Assembly: GCA_947449575.1 (NCBI GenBank)
Contig: CANFRV010000015.1
Span: 26,400 to 90,399, forward strand
From: Flavobacteriales bacterium
GTDB taxonomy: Bacteria; Bacteroidota; Bacteroidia; Flavobacteriales_D; Crocinitomicaceae
Direction of reading: 5' to 3'
DNA: 64,000 nucleotides
Below the pieces are notes generated by a model. The model had not been told where the DNA came from. It made no database searches and worked only from the letters and a program-made list of their open reading frames with translations. Below, in pieces: positions 9,391 to 17,208 of the stretch (positions are counted from its first letter, which is position 1; each line of letters starts with the position of its first letter). The position numbers were made by a program, and so were the translations under genes.

Positions 9391-10305
9391 ATGCAACAAG
9401 CTATTATTGCACCAATTTCGAAAGAAATTATTAAACAAGAATTAAATCAAGATCGTTTTATTCGTACTACGCGTAAAGGTGGAAATGAAATTTATTCTGT
9501 CAACATCCATAATGCACCAAATACATTACAAGAAATAGGACGTCTACGCGAAGTCACATTTCGTGAATCCGGTGGTGGTACTGGTTTACCTTTAGATTTG
9601 GATGAATTTGATACAGGGGAGGTTTGTTACGAGCAGTTAATTGTTTGGTCACCAGAAGATGAGGAAATCGTTGGTGGCTACCGATATATTCTTTGTAAAA
9701 ATGCAATTCAAGCAGATGGTATCCATTTATCTACTAGTCATTATTTTGAATTTTCAGAAGCTTTTGTAAAAAATTATTTACCATTAACAATTGAATTAGG
9801 TAGATCTTGGGTTCAACCTAATTTCCAACCAACCGTTAATCCACGAAAGGGCTTATTTGCGTTAGATAATATTTGGGATGGTCTAGGAGCGATTATCCTT
9901 ACGAACCCTACAATGAAATACTTCTTTGGTAAAGTTACCATGTATCCAAGTTATGATCGCGAATCACGCGATTTCTTATTACATTTCATGCATCACTATT
10001 TTCCGGATCAAGAACAATTAATGCAACCATTCCATCCATTAATAAAAACGTATGATCAAGAATTTGTGGAGGAGCAACTTAAAAGTCTATCCTTTAAAGA
10101 TGGTTTCAAAGTTTTAAATTCGTATGTACGGGCCAGAAATGAAAACGTACCACCTTTAGTGAATATTTACATGCACCTCTCACCAACAATGAAAACATTT
10201 GGTACTGCTGTTAATCACGAGTTCGGAGATGTTGAAGAAACAGGGATTTTAGTAACTATTCCAGATATTTATGAAGAGAAAAAGGAAAGACATATTACTT
10301 TTTAA
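9391..10305 (+). CDS. Hemolysin-like GNAT N-acyltransferase (GlsB-like)
   Basis: A 304-residue protein of the hemolysin-like acyltransferase family (COG3176, GNAT fold). Recognised segments are LREVTFRESGGGTGLPLDLD, EEIVGGYRYILC and ELGRSWVQPNFQPT. Such enzymes N-acylate an amino acid (ornithine, glycine or similar) with a 3-hydroxy fatty acid from acyl-ACP, giving the lyso form that the O-acyltransferase upstream completes. The amino acid used cannot be read from sequence. It is the second gene of a two-gene operon closed by a strong hairpin terminator. Confidence 0.8.
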   Translation: MQQAIIAPISKEIIKQELNQDRFIRTTRKGGNEIYSVNIHNAPNTLQEIGRLREVTFRESGGGTGLPLDLDEFDTGEVCYEQLIVWSPEDEEIVGGYRYILCKNAIQADGIHLSTSHYFEFSEAFVKNYLPLTIELGRSWVQPNFQPTVNPRKGLFALDNIWDGLGAIILTNPTMKYFFGKVTMYPSYDRESRDFLLHFMHHYFPDQEQLMQPFHPLIKTYDQEFVEEQLKSLSFKDGFKVLNSYVRARNENVPPLVNIYMHLSPTMKTFGTAVNHEFGDVEETGILVTIPDIYEEKKERHITF

Positions 10306-10326
10306 TTCATTATAAATCAAAAAACT

Positions 10327-10359
10327 AAAAAGTCGCTCTAAACAATAGAGCGACTTTTT
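10327..10359 (+). terminator. Rho-independent terminator after the acyltransferase operon
   Basis: A perfect 14-bp stem (10327-10340 with 10346-10359), 5-base loop, ending in a run of T. Confidence 0.88.
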
Positions 10360-10386
10360 TATTTACTTTACAATCAAATTACAGCA

Positions 10387-10417
10387 TAAAAAAAGGTTGT
10401 TCAATAGAACAACCTTT
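10387..10417 (-). terminator. Rho-independent terminator of rpmH
   Basis: An 11-bp stem (10392-10402 with 10407-10417) with a 4-base loop. On the minus strand it is followed by seven or more T residues. It lies 20 bases beyond the rpmH stop codon. Confidence 0.85.
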
Positions 10418-10436
10418 AATATTTTAATTAAATGAA

Positions 10437-10595
10437 TTAACGTTTGTGGCTAGATTCACTTGATACAGTCAATTTTTTTCTTCCTTTACGACGACGTGCA
10501 GCTAAAACTTTACGACCGTTTTTTGTAGCCATACGCTCACGGAAACCGTGTTTGTTTTTTCTTTTTCTTACGGAAGGTTGGAACGTTCTTTTCAT
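10437..10595 (-). CDS. rpmH: 50S ribosomal protein L34
   Basis: A 52-residue very basic protein that starts [18 protein letters not shown] and continues [20 protein letters not shown], which is unmistakably L34 of the large ribosomal subunit. The few residues after the conserved core ([13 protein letters not shown]) are lineage-specific. It has its own promoter and terminator, and the usual dnaA or rnpA neighbours are absent, as is common in Bacteroidota. Confidence 0.98.
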   Translation of the reverse strand: MKRTFQPSVRKRKNKHGFRERMATKNGRKVLAARRRKGRKKLTVSSESSHKR

Positions 10596-10640
10596 GATAT
10601 ATATTCTTTAAATCTTATTTCTACTTGTGTTTTGAGTGTG

Positions 10641-10670
10641 CAAATTTAATAAAATATTTTGTTTTACAAA
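10641..10670 (-). promoter_or_regulatory. Canonical Bacteroidota promoter of rpmH
   Basis: On the minus strand, TTTG (10670-10667), 18 bases, then TAAATTTG (10648-10641). Both elements match the -33/-7 consensus. It is one of the two best promoters in the window. Confidence 0.8.
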
Positions 10671-10730
10671 CTATTTAATGAAAAAAATAAAAAAGAAATC
10701 AACTTCGATGAATTCTTAAATGCAATGCAC

Positions 10731-10738
10731 TAAATTTG
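10731..10738 (+). promoter_or_regulatory. -7 box upstream of the ABC exporter
   Basis: TAAATTTG, an exact TAnnTTTG match, 19 bases before the ATG at 10758. No good -33 element is visible at the normal spacing. Confidence 0.55.
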
Positions 10739-10757
10739 TATCTACAAAAATACAACA

Positions 10758-12584
10758 ATGCTACGACCAAAAAAAGAGAAAACTGAAAAAATCAAACTCA
10801 CTAAAGAATCCATTGCGAAAGCTAAAAATATCTTTCAATATTTAAAACCATATCAATCTACCTTTATACTTGGATGGGTGTTTTTGGTATTCTCCTCCTC
10901 TATTGGATTAGTTTTTCCATTTTTAATGGGACAATTACTTGGAGGAATTAATCAAGCACCAGAAGTTACAACTACCCCTTCTAAAGTAATTAGTCTAATT
11001 GATTTCGGTAACGTGAATGTTGTCGCATTTGCATTATTTGTAACATTTGGATTACAGGCTATCTTTTCTTATTTCCGAGTGATTTTATTTACAAACGTAA
11101 CTGAAAACACATTGAGAGATCTTCGCTATGATGCTTTTTCGCGATTGATATACATGCCAATGGATTTTTTTAATCAAAACAAGGTTGGTGAACTTACCTC
11201 ACGTATCGCATCGGATATAACACAAATTCAAGAAACACTTCGTACTACCATCGCTGAATTTTTTAGACAAGCAGTAATAGTAATTGGTAGTATTATTTTC
11301 TTAGCATTTTTATCTTGGAAACTTGCTTTGATAATGCTTGCTACCGTTCCTGTCATGGCATTAATCGCTGTGTTTTTTGGTAGGTTTATCCGTAAATTAT
11401 CCAAAAAAGCGCAAGACGAAGCAGCTGAATCCAATGTAATACTTGAAGAGAATCTAACAGGGATTTCAAACGTTAAGTCCTTTACTAATGAAGCGTTAGC
11501 TTTATTAAAATATAAAATTAGTATCGATGAAATACGTAAATTAAATGTAAAAGCTGGTGTTTGGAGAGGATTGTTTATTTCATTTATTATATTTTGTTTA
11601 TTTGGAGCAATTGTATTCATTATTTGGAGAGGATTATTGATGACCCAAGGACCAAATCCTGATTTATCGAGTAAAAACTTTATTTCTTTTATTTTCTATA
11701 CGATTATGATGGGTGCATCCATTGGTTCTTTACCGGAATTATGGGCAAGTCTTCAGAAATCAGTTGGTGCGACAGAAAGCTTGATGAAAATTATCGAGAC
11801 TAAAAACGAAAAAGAATTGTTAACGGGTAACCTAAGACCTATAATTTCAGGTGCCGTTTCGTTTGAAAATGTTAATTTTTCTTATCCGCAACGTCCAGAT
11901 GTAACTGTTTTAAAATCCATCACATTGGAAAGTAAAGCAAATCAAACCATTGCTTTAGTTGGATCTTCTGGTGCTGGGAAATCAACAATCGCCTCACTCC
12001 TACTTCGCTATTTTGAAATTAATGCAGGAAAATTAACTTTTGATGGAATTCCATGTAACGAAATAGAAACTGAATATTTACGATCTAAAATCGCTTTAGT
12101 ACCTCAAGAAGTCATCTTGTTTGCGGGAACAATCGAAGAAAATATTGCTTTTGGAAAACCAGAAGCAACGAAAGAAGAAATTTTGACTGCTTCGAAACAA
12201 GCAAATGCATACGAATTTATAAAAGCTTTCCCAGAAGGAATGAAGACACAGGTAGGAGATCGTGGAATTCAATTATCCGGTGGTCAAAAACAACGAATCG
12301 CAATTGCAAGAGCTTTACTGAAAAATCCAACTATTTTAATATTAGATGAAGCAACTTCTGCGTTAGATTCTGAATCCGAAAAATTAGTGCAAGAGGCACT
12401 AGATAAATTAATGGAGGGCAGAACATCATTCGTTATTGCGCACCGACTTTCTACTATACGTAAAGCAGATAAAATTTATGTTCTTGAAAACGGTAAAGTA
12501 GCGGAGGAAGGTACGCATGAAGAGTTAAATGGTTTATCGGAAGGTATTTATGCGAATCTAGTAAACATTCAAATGCAAGCGTAA
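10758..12584 (+). CDS. ABC transporter, ABCB-type half exporter
   Basis: A 608-residue fused permease-ATPase. The N-terminal half has about six membrane segments (from FILGWVFLVFSSSIGLVFPF). The nucleotide-binding domain has Walker A GSSGAGKST (residues 402-410), signature LSGGQKQR, Walker B ILILDEATSALDS and the switch His in FVIAHRLST. It should work as a homodimer in the inner membrane. The substrate is unknown; the family includes MsbA-like lipid and multidrug exporters. ispH follows after 4 bases and is probably co-transcribed. Confidence 0.93.
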   Translation: MLRPKKEKTEKIKLTKESIAKAKNIFQYLKPYQSTFILGWVFLVFSSSIGLVFPFLMGQLLGGINQAPEVTTTPSKVISLIDFGNVNVVAFALFVTFGLQAIFSYFRVILFTNVTENTLRDLRYDAFSRLIYMPMDFFNQNKVGELTSRIASDITQIQETLRTTIAEFFRQAVIVIGSIIFLAFLSWKLALIMLATVPVMALIAVFFGRFIRKLSKKAQDEAAESNVILEENLTGISNVKSFTNEALALLKYKISIDEIRKLNVKAGVWRGLFISFIIFCLFGAIVFIIWRGLLMTQGPNPDLSSKNFISFIFYTIMMGASIGSLPELWASLQKSVGATESLMKIIETKNEKELLTGNLRPIISGAVSFENVNFSYPQRPDVTVLKSITLESKANQTIALVGSSGAGKSTIASLLLRYFEINAGKLTFDGIPCNEIETEYLRSKIALVPQEVILFAGTIEENIAFGKPEATKEEILTASKQANAYEFIKAFPEGMKTQVGDRGIQLSGGQKQRIAIARALLKNPTILILDEATSALDSESEKLVQEALDKLMEGRTSFVIAHRLSTIRKADKIYVLENGKVAEEGTHEELNGLSEGIYANLVNIQMQA

Positions 12585-12588
12585 CATC

Positions 12589-13803
12589 ATGAAAAAATTT
12601 GAAATTCCTGCTTTTTATCGCTCCCCAATTATCAGTAAAGTCAAGGCTTTACGAAAAACACAAGATCCTAGGAAAAAAGACTTCACTCCTACTATTTTAC
12701 AATTTGGAAAAATAGAATTTTTAATTGCACGTCATTTCGGATTTTGCTATGGTGTAGAAAACGCAATCGAAATCGCTTATAAAGCGGTACATAACAATCC
12801 TGGTAAACGAATATTCCTTTTAAGCCAAATGATTCATAATCCCGGTGTAAACGAAGATTTACAGAGTTATGGGATTCAATTTATTCAAGATACACAAGGT
12901 AAGCAACTCATTGCTTGGGATGTACTTAAATCGGATGATGTTGTGATTATTCCTGCATTCGGTACAACGATTGAGATTGAACAGCGTTTAACCGAAATTG
13001 GTGTCGATGTAAAGGCATATAATACCACTTGTCCATTTGTTGAGAAAGTTTGGAATCGCTCTGAAACACTTGGTCAAAACAACCATACAATCATTATTCA
13101 TGGTAAATATGACCATGAAGAAACACGAGCTACTTTTTCACACAGCAATTTGAATGCTCCTACTCTTGTTATCAAAAATCTGGAAGAAGCGAAGAAAGTG
13201 AGTGATTTCATACAAGGATTAATGCTTGAAACTGAATTTTTAGCTTTTTTCAATGGAAAATATTCCAAAGGATTTAATCCGACAATCGACTTGCAAAAAA
13301 TTGGTGTGGTAAATCAAACGACCATGCTAGCTAGCGAAACACAAGAAATCACGGAATTTTTGCGTCAAACAATGATAACAAAGTACGGTGAATCCACTAT
13401 AAAAAATCATATTGCCGATACACGAGATACTCTTTGTTACGCAACAAATGATAATCAATCTGCTACATTGGGATTGCTTGAAGAAGAAGCGGATTTAGCA
13501 ATTGTTGTAGGTGGATATAATAGTTCAAACACCACACATTTAGTAGAATTATTAGAAAAAAAATTTAAGACGTTTTTTATTCTTTCTGAAAAGAGTATCT
13601 CTACCAAAAATCAAATTACGTCATTTAACATTCATTCTAAACAAGAAGAACAATTAACAGCCTTTTTACCTGAAAAAGAAAAGATTCGTATAATATTAAC
13701 TTCAGGCGCTTCTTGTCCAGATGCAGTTGTAGATGCAGTAATTGTGCGAATACTTGAATTAAATGGAATTTCTCCCGATTTTGATGCTATTACTCTAAAA
13801 TAG
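12589..13803 (+). CDS. ispH: 4-hydroxy-3-methylbut-2-enyl diphosphate reductase
   Basis: The last enzyme of the MEP isoprenoid pathway, which reduces HMBPP to IPP and DMAPP with a [4Fe-4S] cluster. The three cluster cysteines are visible as C53 (HFGFCYGV), C148 (NTTCPFVEKVW) and C283 (DTLCYATNDNQ), and the C-terminal motif SGASCPDAVVDAV is present. At 404 residues it is longer than the E. coli enzyme (about 316) through an N-terminal extension and an internal insertion, which is usual for Bacteroidota. Its last 14 bases overlap the 3' end of the converging dipeptidase gene. Confidence 0.97.
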   Translation: MKKFEIPAFYRSPIISKVKALRKTQDPRKKDFTPTILQFGKIEFLIARHFGFCYGVENAIEIAYKAVHNNPGKRIFLLSQMIHNPGVNEDLQSYGIQFIQDTQGKQLIAWDVLKSDDVVIIPAFGTTIEIEQRLTEIGVDVKAYNTTCPFVEKVWNRSETLGQNNHTIIIHGKYDHEETRATFSHSNLNAPTLVIKNLEEAKKVSDFIQGLMLETEFLAFFNGKYSKGFNPTIDLQKIGVVNQTTMLASETQEITEFLRQTMITKYGESTIKNHIADTRDTLCYATNDNQSATLGLLEEEADLAIVVGGYNSSNTTHLVELLEKKFKTFFILSEKSISTKNQITSFNIHSKQEEQLTAFLPEKEKIRIILTSGASCPDAVVDAVIVRILELNGISPDFDAITLK

Positions 13804-14482
13804 CGAATTGAACTTTTGCTTGTTTTCTTGTCACTCCATTAAAATGCCACCATTCCGTTGGTATATTTATAAATCCTTGTGAAGTCATTACTTTTCGTAG
13901 TAGTTTTCTGTTTTCAACTTGTTTTTTGGTTAACAAGCCTTTTTTCAAATAGTAAACTTCTTTGCTGGGATAAGCAATAAGTCGAATGTCATCATAACCA
14001 GCGCCCATATCCAAAACGTTCCCATATTTATCACAAATAGTCAAATCTACTGCTGCTGCGTAATTATGCACGCTTCCATTAGCGGGATTAGAAACAAATT
14101 TAGTACGTTCTTTCACTGGAATTGAATCAAGTGCATCCCACATCGCTTGTTGAATTGAACGTGGTCGTGCAGCATCATAAACCAATAAGCGATAATTTGG
14201 ATGCAATTTCTTTAAGTATGTATTACATTTTACGAATCTTTGCGCGATAACTTTTTGTAAATAAGCCTTATCAATATCGAAATACAAGCGTTTTTTCATG
14301 AAATTATCGCTAGTCGCATATTTTAAATCTACCCGAATTGATGAATCTAAAGTTTGAATATCTACTAGCTTTTCAAATCCTTTCCTTAGCTTTTTTGGAT
14401 TTTGAGACTGATTAAGTTTAAAAGAAGTTAATACCAATAGTATGCAAAACACTAAATAAACTCGCTTATTTTTAATTATCAT
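13790..14482 (-). CDS. M15D family D-alanyl-D-alanine dipeptidase (VanX/DdpX-like)
   Basis: A 230-residue exported zinc dipeptidase. An N-terminal hydrophobic segment (YLVFCILLVLTSFKL) is a signal peptide or lipoprotein-like anchor. Family motifs are LLVYDAARPRSIQQAMWDAL, SVHNYAAAVDLTICD (zinc His and Asp) and PTEWWHFNG (catalytic Glu, zinc His). These enzymes split D-Ala-D-Ala; without van genes nearby it more likely serves cell-wall turnover and nutrition than vancomycin resistance. Its 3' end overlaps that of ispH in a tail-to-tail arrangement. Confidence 0.9.
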   Translation of the reverse strand: MIIKNKRVYLVFCILLVLTSFKLNQSQNPKKLRKGFEKLVDIQTLDSSIRVDLKYATSDNFMKKRLYFDIDKAYLQKVIAQRFVKCNTYLKKLHPNYRLLVYDAARPRSIQQAMWDALDSIPVKERTKFVSNPANGSVHNYAAAVDLTICDKYGNVLDMGAGYDDIRLIAYPSKEVYYLKKGLLTKKQVENRKLLRKVMTSQGFINIPTEWWHFNGVTRKQAKVQFAILE

Positions 14483-14542
14483 AGCAGCAAAAAATTAAAC
14501 TTCTAATTACAAAACTAATGAATGATTTATTGAAGTTTTCAT

Positions 14543-14550
14543 TAAATTTG
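14543..14550 (+). promoter_or_regulatory. -7 box upstream of the aminotransferase gene
   Basis: TAAATTTG fits TAnnTTTG and lies 18 bases before the ATG at 14569. No clear -33 element. Confidence 0.5.
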
Positions 14551-14568
14551 CAACTTTAAAATACGATT

Positions 14569-15765
14569 ATGCCAAAGATAGCACAGAAAGCGATTGATAT
14601 GCCTGCTTCACCAATTCGTAAATTGGTTCCTTATGCAGATGCAGCAAAGAAAAAAGGGAAGGTTGTTTACCATTTAAATATTGGTCAACCAGATATCGAA
14701 ACTCCTGAAGTTGCATTGAATGCAATTAAGAATTTTGATCAAAAAGTGATTGAATATACACACTCTGCTGGTTTAGAATCTTACAGAAATGGATTATCCG
14801 CATTTTACCAACGTACAGGCTTACCTGTAAATCCGGAAGATATCATCATCACAACTGGTGGTTCAGAAGCTTTAATTTTCGGCTTTATGACTACTTGTAA
14901 CCCAGGAGATGAAGTAATCATTCCTGAGCCATTTTACGCGAATTACAATGGTTTTGCTGTCACAGCTGGGTTAACAGTTGTTCCAGTTGCTTCTTCGATA
15001 GAGTCTGGTTTTGCATTACCTCCAGTGGAAGAGTTTGAGAAAAAAATCACTTCAAAAACAAGAGCAATTTTGATTTGTAATCCAGGAAATCCAACAGGAT
15101 ATTTATATACAAAAGAAGAATTAGAAAAATTACGTGACATCGTTAAGAAACATGATTTATTCTTGTTTGCAGATGAAGTTTACCGAGAGTTTTGTTACGA
15201 TGGAGCAGTTCCTTTTTCTACGATGAATCTGGAAGGAATTGAGAACAATGTAATTATGATTGATTCTGTTTCTAAACGTTACTCTATGTGTGGAGCAAGA
15301 ATTGGTGCATTGATTTCTAAAAATCACGAAGTGATTTCTGCTGCATTAAAATTTGGACAAGCGCGTTTATCTCCTCCAACCATCGATCAAATTGCAGCGG
15401 AAGCAGCATTAAATACACCACAATCGTATTTTGATAATGTAGTAGAAGAATATGTTACACGTAGAAATATCATGGTGGATGGCTTAAATAGCATCCCTGG
15501 TGTATTTTGTCCGAAACCGAGTGGAGCATTTTATTGTGTCGCTAAATTCCCTGTGGATGATGCAGAGAAGTTCTGTCAATGGTTATTAGAAGATTTCGAA
15601 TACGAAGGAGCTACTGTTATGATGGCGCCAGCAAATGGCTTCTATTCTACGAAAGGTTCAGGAACACAAGAAGCGCGTATTGCCTATGTATTGAATCAAG
15701 ATTCTTTACACAAAGCGGTAAAAGTGTTGGAAGAAGCTTTAAAAGTTTATCCAGGTAGGGTGTAA
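14569..15765 (+). CDS. Class I PLP-dependent aminotransferase (aspartate aminotransferase-like)
   Basis: A 398-residue fold-type I aminotransferase. Visible features are NIGQPDIETPEVAL, the phosphate-cup region TTGGSEALIFGF, NPGNPTGYLYTKEEL, the PLP-ring Asp in FADEVYREF, and the Schiff-base Lys236 in DSVSKRYSMCGARIG. The Arg that binds the substrate carboxylate is likely in ARIAYVLNQ near the C-terminus. It resembles Bacteroidota AspC-like enzymes; the exact amino donor and acceptor cannot be determined. It stands alone between its promoter and a long terminator hairpin. Confidence 0.93.
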   Translation: MPKIAQKAIDMPASPIRKLVPYADAAKKKGKVVYHLNIGQPDIETPEVALNAIKNFDQKVIEYTHSAGLESYRNGLSAFYQRTGLPVNPEDIIITTGGSEALIFGFMTTCNPGDEVIIPEPFYANYNGFAVTAGLTVVPVASSIESGFALPPVEEFEKKITSKTRAILICNPGNPTGYLYTKEELEKLRDIVKKHDLFLFADEVYREFCYDGAVPFSTMNLEGIENNVIMIDSVSKRYSMCGARIGALISKNHEVISAALKFGQARLSPPTIDQIAAEAALNTPQSYFDNVVEEYVTRRNIMVDGLNSIPGVFCPKPSGAFYCVAKFPVDDAEKFCQWLLEDFEYEGATVMMAPANGFYSTKGSGTQEARIAYVLNQDSLHKAVKVLEEALKVYPGRV

Positions 15766-15780
15766 ATTTGTTTTGAATTT

Positions 15781-15822
15781 ATAATAAGAAAGGCAATCTG
15801 TTTAGATTGCCTTTCTTATTAT
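15781..15822. terminator. Bidirectional terminator between the aminotransferase and mpl
   Basis: A perfect 19-bp inverted repeat (15781-15799 with 15804-15822), 4-base loop, A/T-rich on both outer sides, between converging genes. Confidence 0.88.
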
Positions 15823-15836
15823 AATACTATTTTAAA

Positions 15837-17192
15837 TTAGGACAACAACTCCTCCCCTAGTTTATCATAATCAATTCCATCAAAAGTTCCAGAACTCATC
15901 ATTAATAATACTTTGTTTTTCCATTGTTTAGCATGAATAAAAGAAAGTACATCTTCTGTTTTGTTGAATACATGCACATTTCCACCAAAGGCTACTTTTA
16001 CTTGATCAATGGAAATCGGTTCTAATTTTTTATGGTGTACTACTTCTGGACTAAAATAAACCACTGCTTCATCCGCTTGGTTCATTGTATTATGATAATG
16101 TGGTAAAAATTCCTTTTTTAATGAAGAGAAAGTATGGAGTTCCATACATGCAATTACTTCGCGATCATTGTATTGTTCTTTAACCGCTTTAGTAGTTGCC
16201 ATTAATTTCGAAGGAGAATGTGCAAAATCTTTGAACATCACAAAGTCTGGTGACTCTACTACTTTTTGCAAACGTTTTCCAGCTCCAGTAAAAGTTGACA
16301 TAGCTGTTAAGAAATCATGGTTTGAAATCTCCATTTGTTGTGCTAAAAACATTGCACCCATCATATTTTGAAGGTTATGTGCTCCGAAAATTTTCAATGC
16401 GTATTCTTTATCTTCAAATGTTACAATAGTTCCGGTATTGGTAACTCTATAATTTGGCGTTTTATATGCAATAGTATTTAGTTTGTTTGTGAAAGATATT
16501 CCTAAATGATTGACTTCAGAATCATCTTCGTTATAAATCAATGTTCCATTTTCCTCGATACAGTCACAAAAAATCTTGAATTGTTCCACATAATTTTCAA
16601 AAGTTGGAAACACATTAATATGGTCCCAAGCAATTCCGCTTATAATAGCAACATGTGGTTTGTATAAATGAAATTTAGGTCTACGGTCAATAGGGGAACT
16701 TAAATATTCATCTCCTTCCAAAATCATATACGGAGCTGAATCTGTTAACTTTACCATACAATCATATCCTTCTAGTTGAGCGCCTACCATGTAGTCAGCC
16801 ACTACTCCTTTTTGTTTTACCACATGTAAAAGCATGGAAGTAATCGTCGTTTTACCATGACTACCACCAATAACAATACGTTTTTTGTTTTTACTTTGTT
16901 CGTATAAATATTCAGGATAAGAATAAATTGGTAAGTTTAATTCTTTTGCTTTTAGAAGTTCAGGATTATCTATTCGTGCATGCATTCCAAGAATTACAGC
17001 ATCTAGTTCGGTTGTAATATTATTTTGATTCCAACCTATATTTTCTGGATAAATCCCTTGATTTTTTAGACGACTTGCAGATGGTTCAAAAATTTCATCA
17101 TCTGACCCTGTTACTCGATATCCTTTTCGGCTTAAAGCAATTGCTAAATTATGCATTGCACTTCCGCCAATTGCAATGAAATGAACTCTCAT
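15837..17192 (-). CDS. mpl: UDP-N-acetylmuramate:tripeptide ligase (murein recycling)
   Basis: A 451-residue Mur-ligase family protein that rejoins recovered L-Ala-D-Glu-mDAP tripeptide to UDP-MurNAc. The N-terminal Rossmann domain begins MRVHFIAIGGSAMHNLAIAL, the ATP loop is GGSHGKTT (residues 109-116), and the central domain contains LEGDEYLSSPIDRRPKFHLY, where the DRRPKF stretch separates Mpl from MurC. The dipeptidase nearby (13790-14482) also acts on wall peptides. The large TPR gene lies 16 bases upstream on the same strand, so the two probably share a transcript. Confidence 0.93.
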   Translation of the reverse strand: MRVHFIAIGGSAMHNLAIALSRKGYRVTGSDDEIFEPSASRLKNQGIYPENIGWNQNNITTELDAVILGMHARIDNPELLKAKELNLPIYSYPEYLYEQSKNKKRIVIGGSHGKTTITSMLLHVVKQKGVVADYMVGAQLEGYDCMVKLTDSAPYMILEGDEYLSSPIDRRPKFHLYKPHVAIISGIAWDHINVFPTFENYVEQFKIFCDCIEENGTLIYNEDDSEVNHLGISFTNKLNTIAYKTPNYRVTNTGTIVTFEDKEYALKIFGAHNLQNMMGAMFLAQQMEISNHDFLTAMSTFTGAGKRLQKVVESPDFVMFKDFAHSPSKLMATTKAVKEQYNDREVIACMELHTFSSLKKEFLPHYHNTMNQADEAVVYFSPEVVHHKKLEPISIDQVKVAFGGNVHVFNKTEDVLSFIHAKQWKNKVLLMMSSGTFDGIDYDKLGEELLS

Positions 17193-17208
17193 ATCTATAC
17201 TGGAATTA

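Noticed and set aside
13790..14482. Vancomycin-resistance VanX
   Set aside because: No vanA/vanH or vanRS homologues are nearby, and Gram-negative Bacteroidota are not vancomycin targets in the usual sense; the family also serves peptide turnover.
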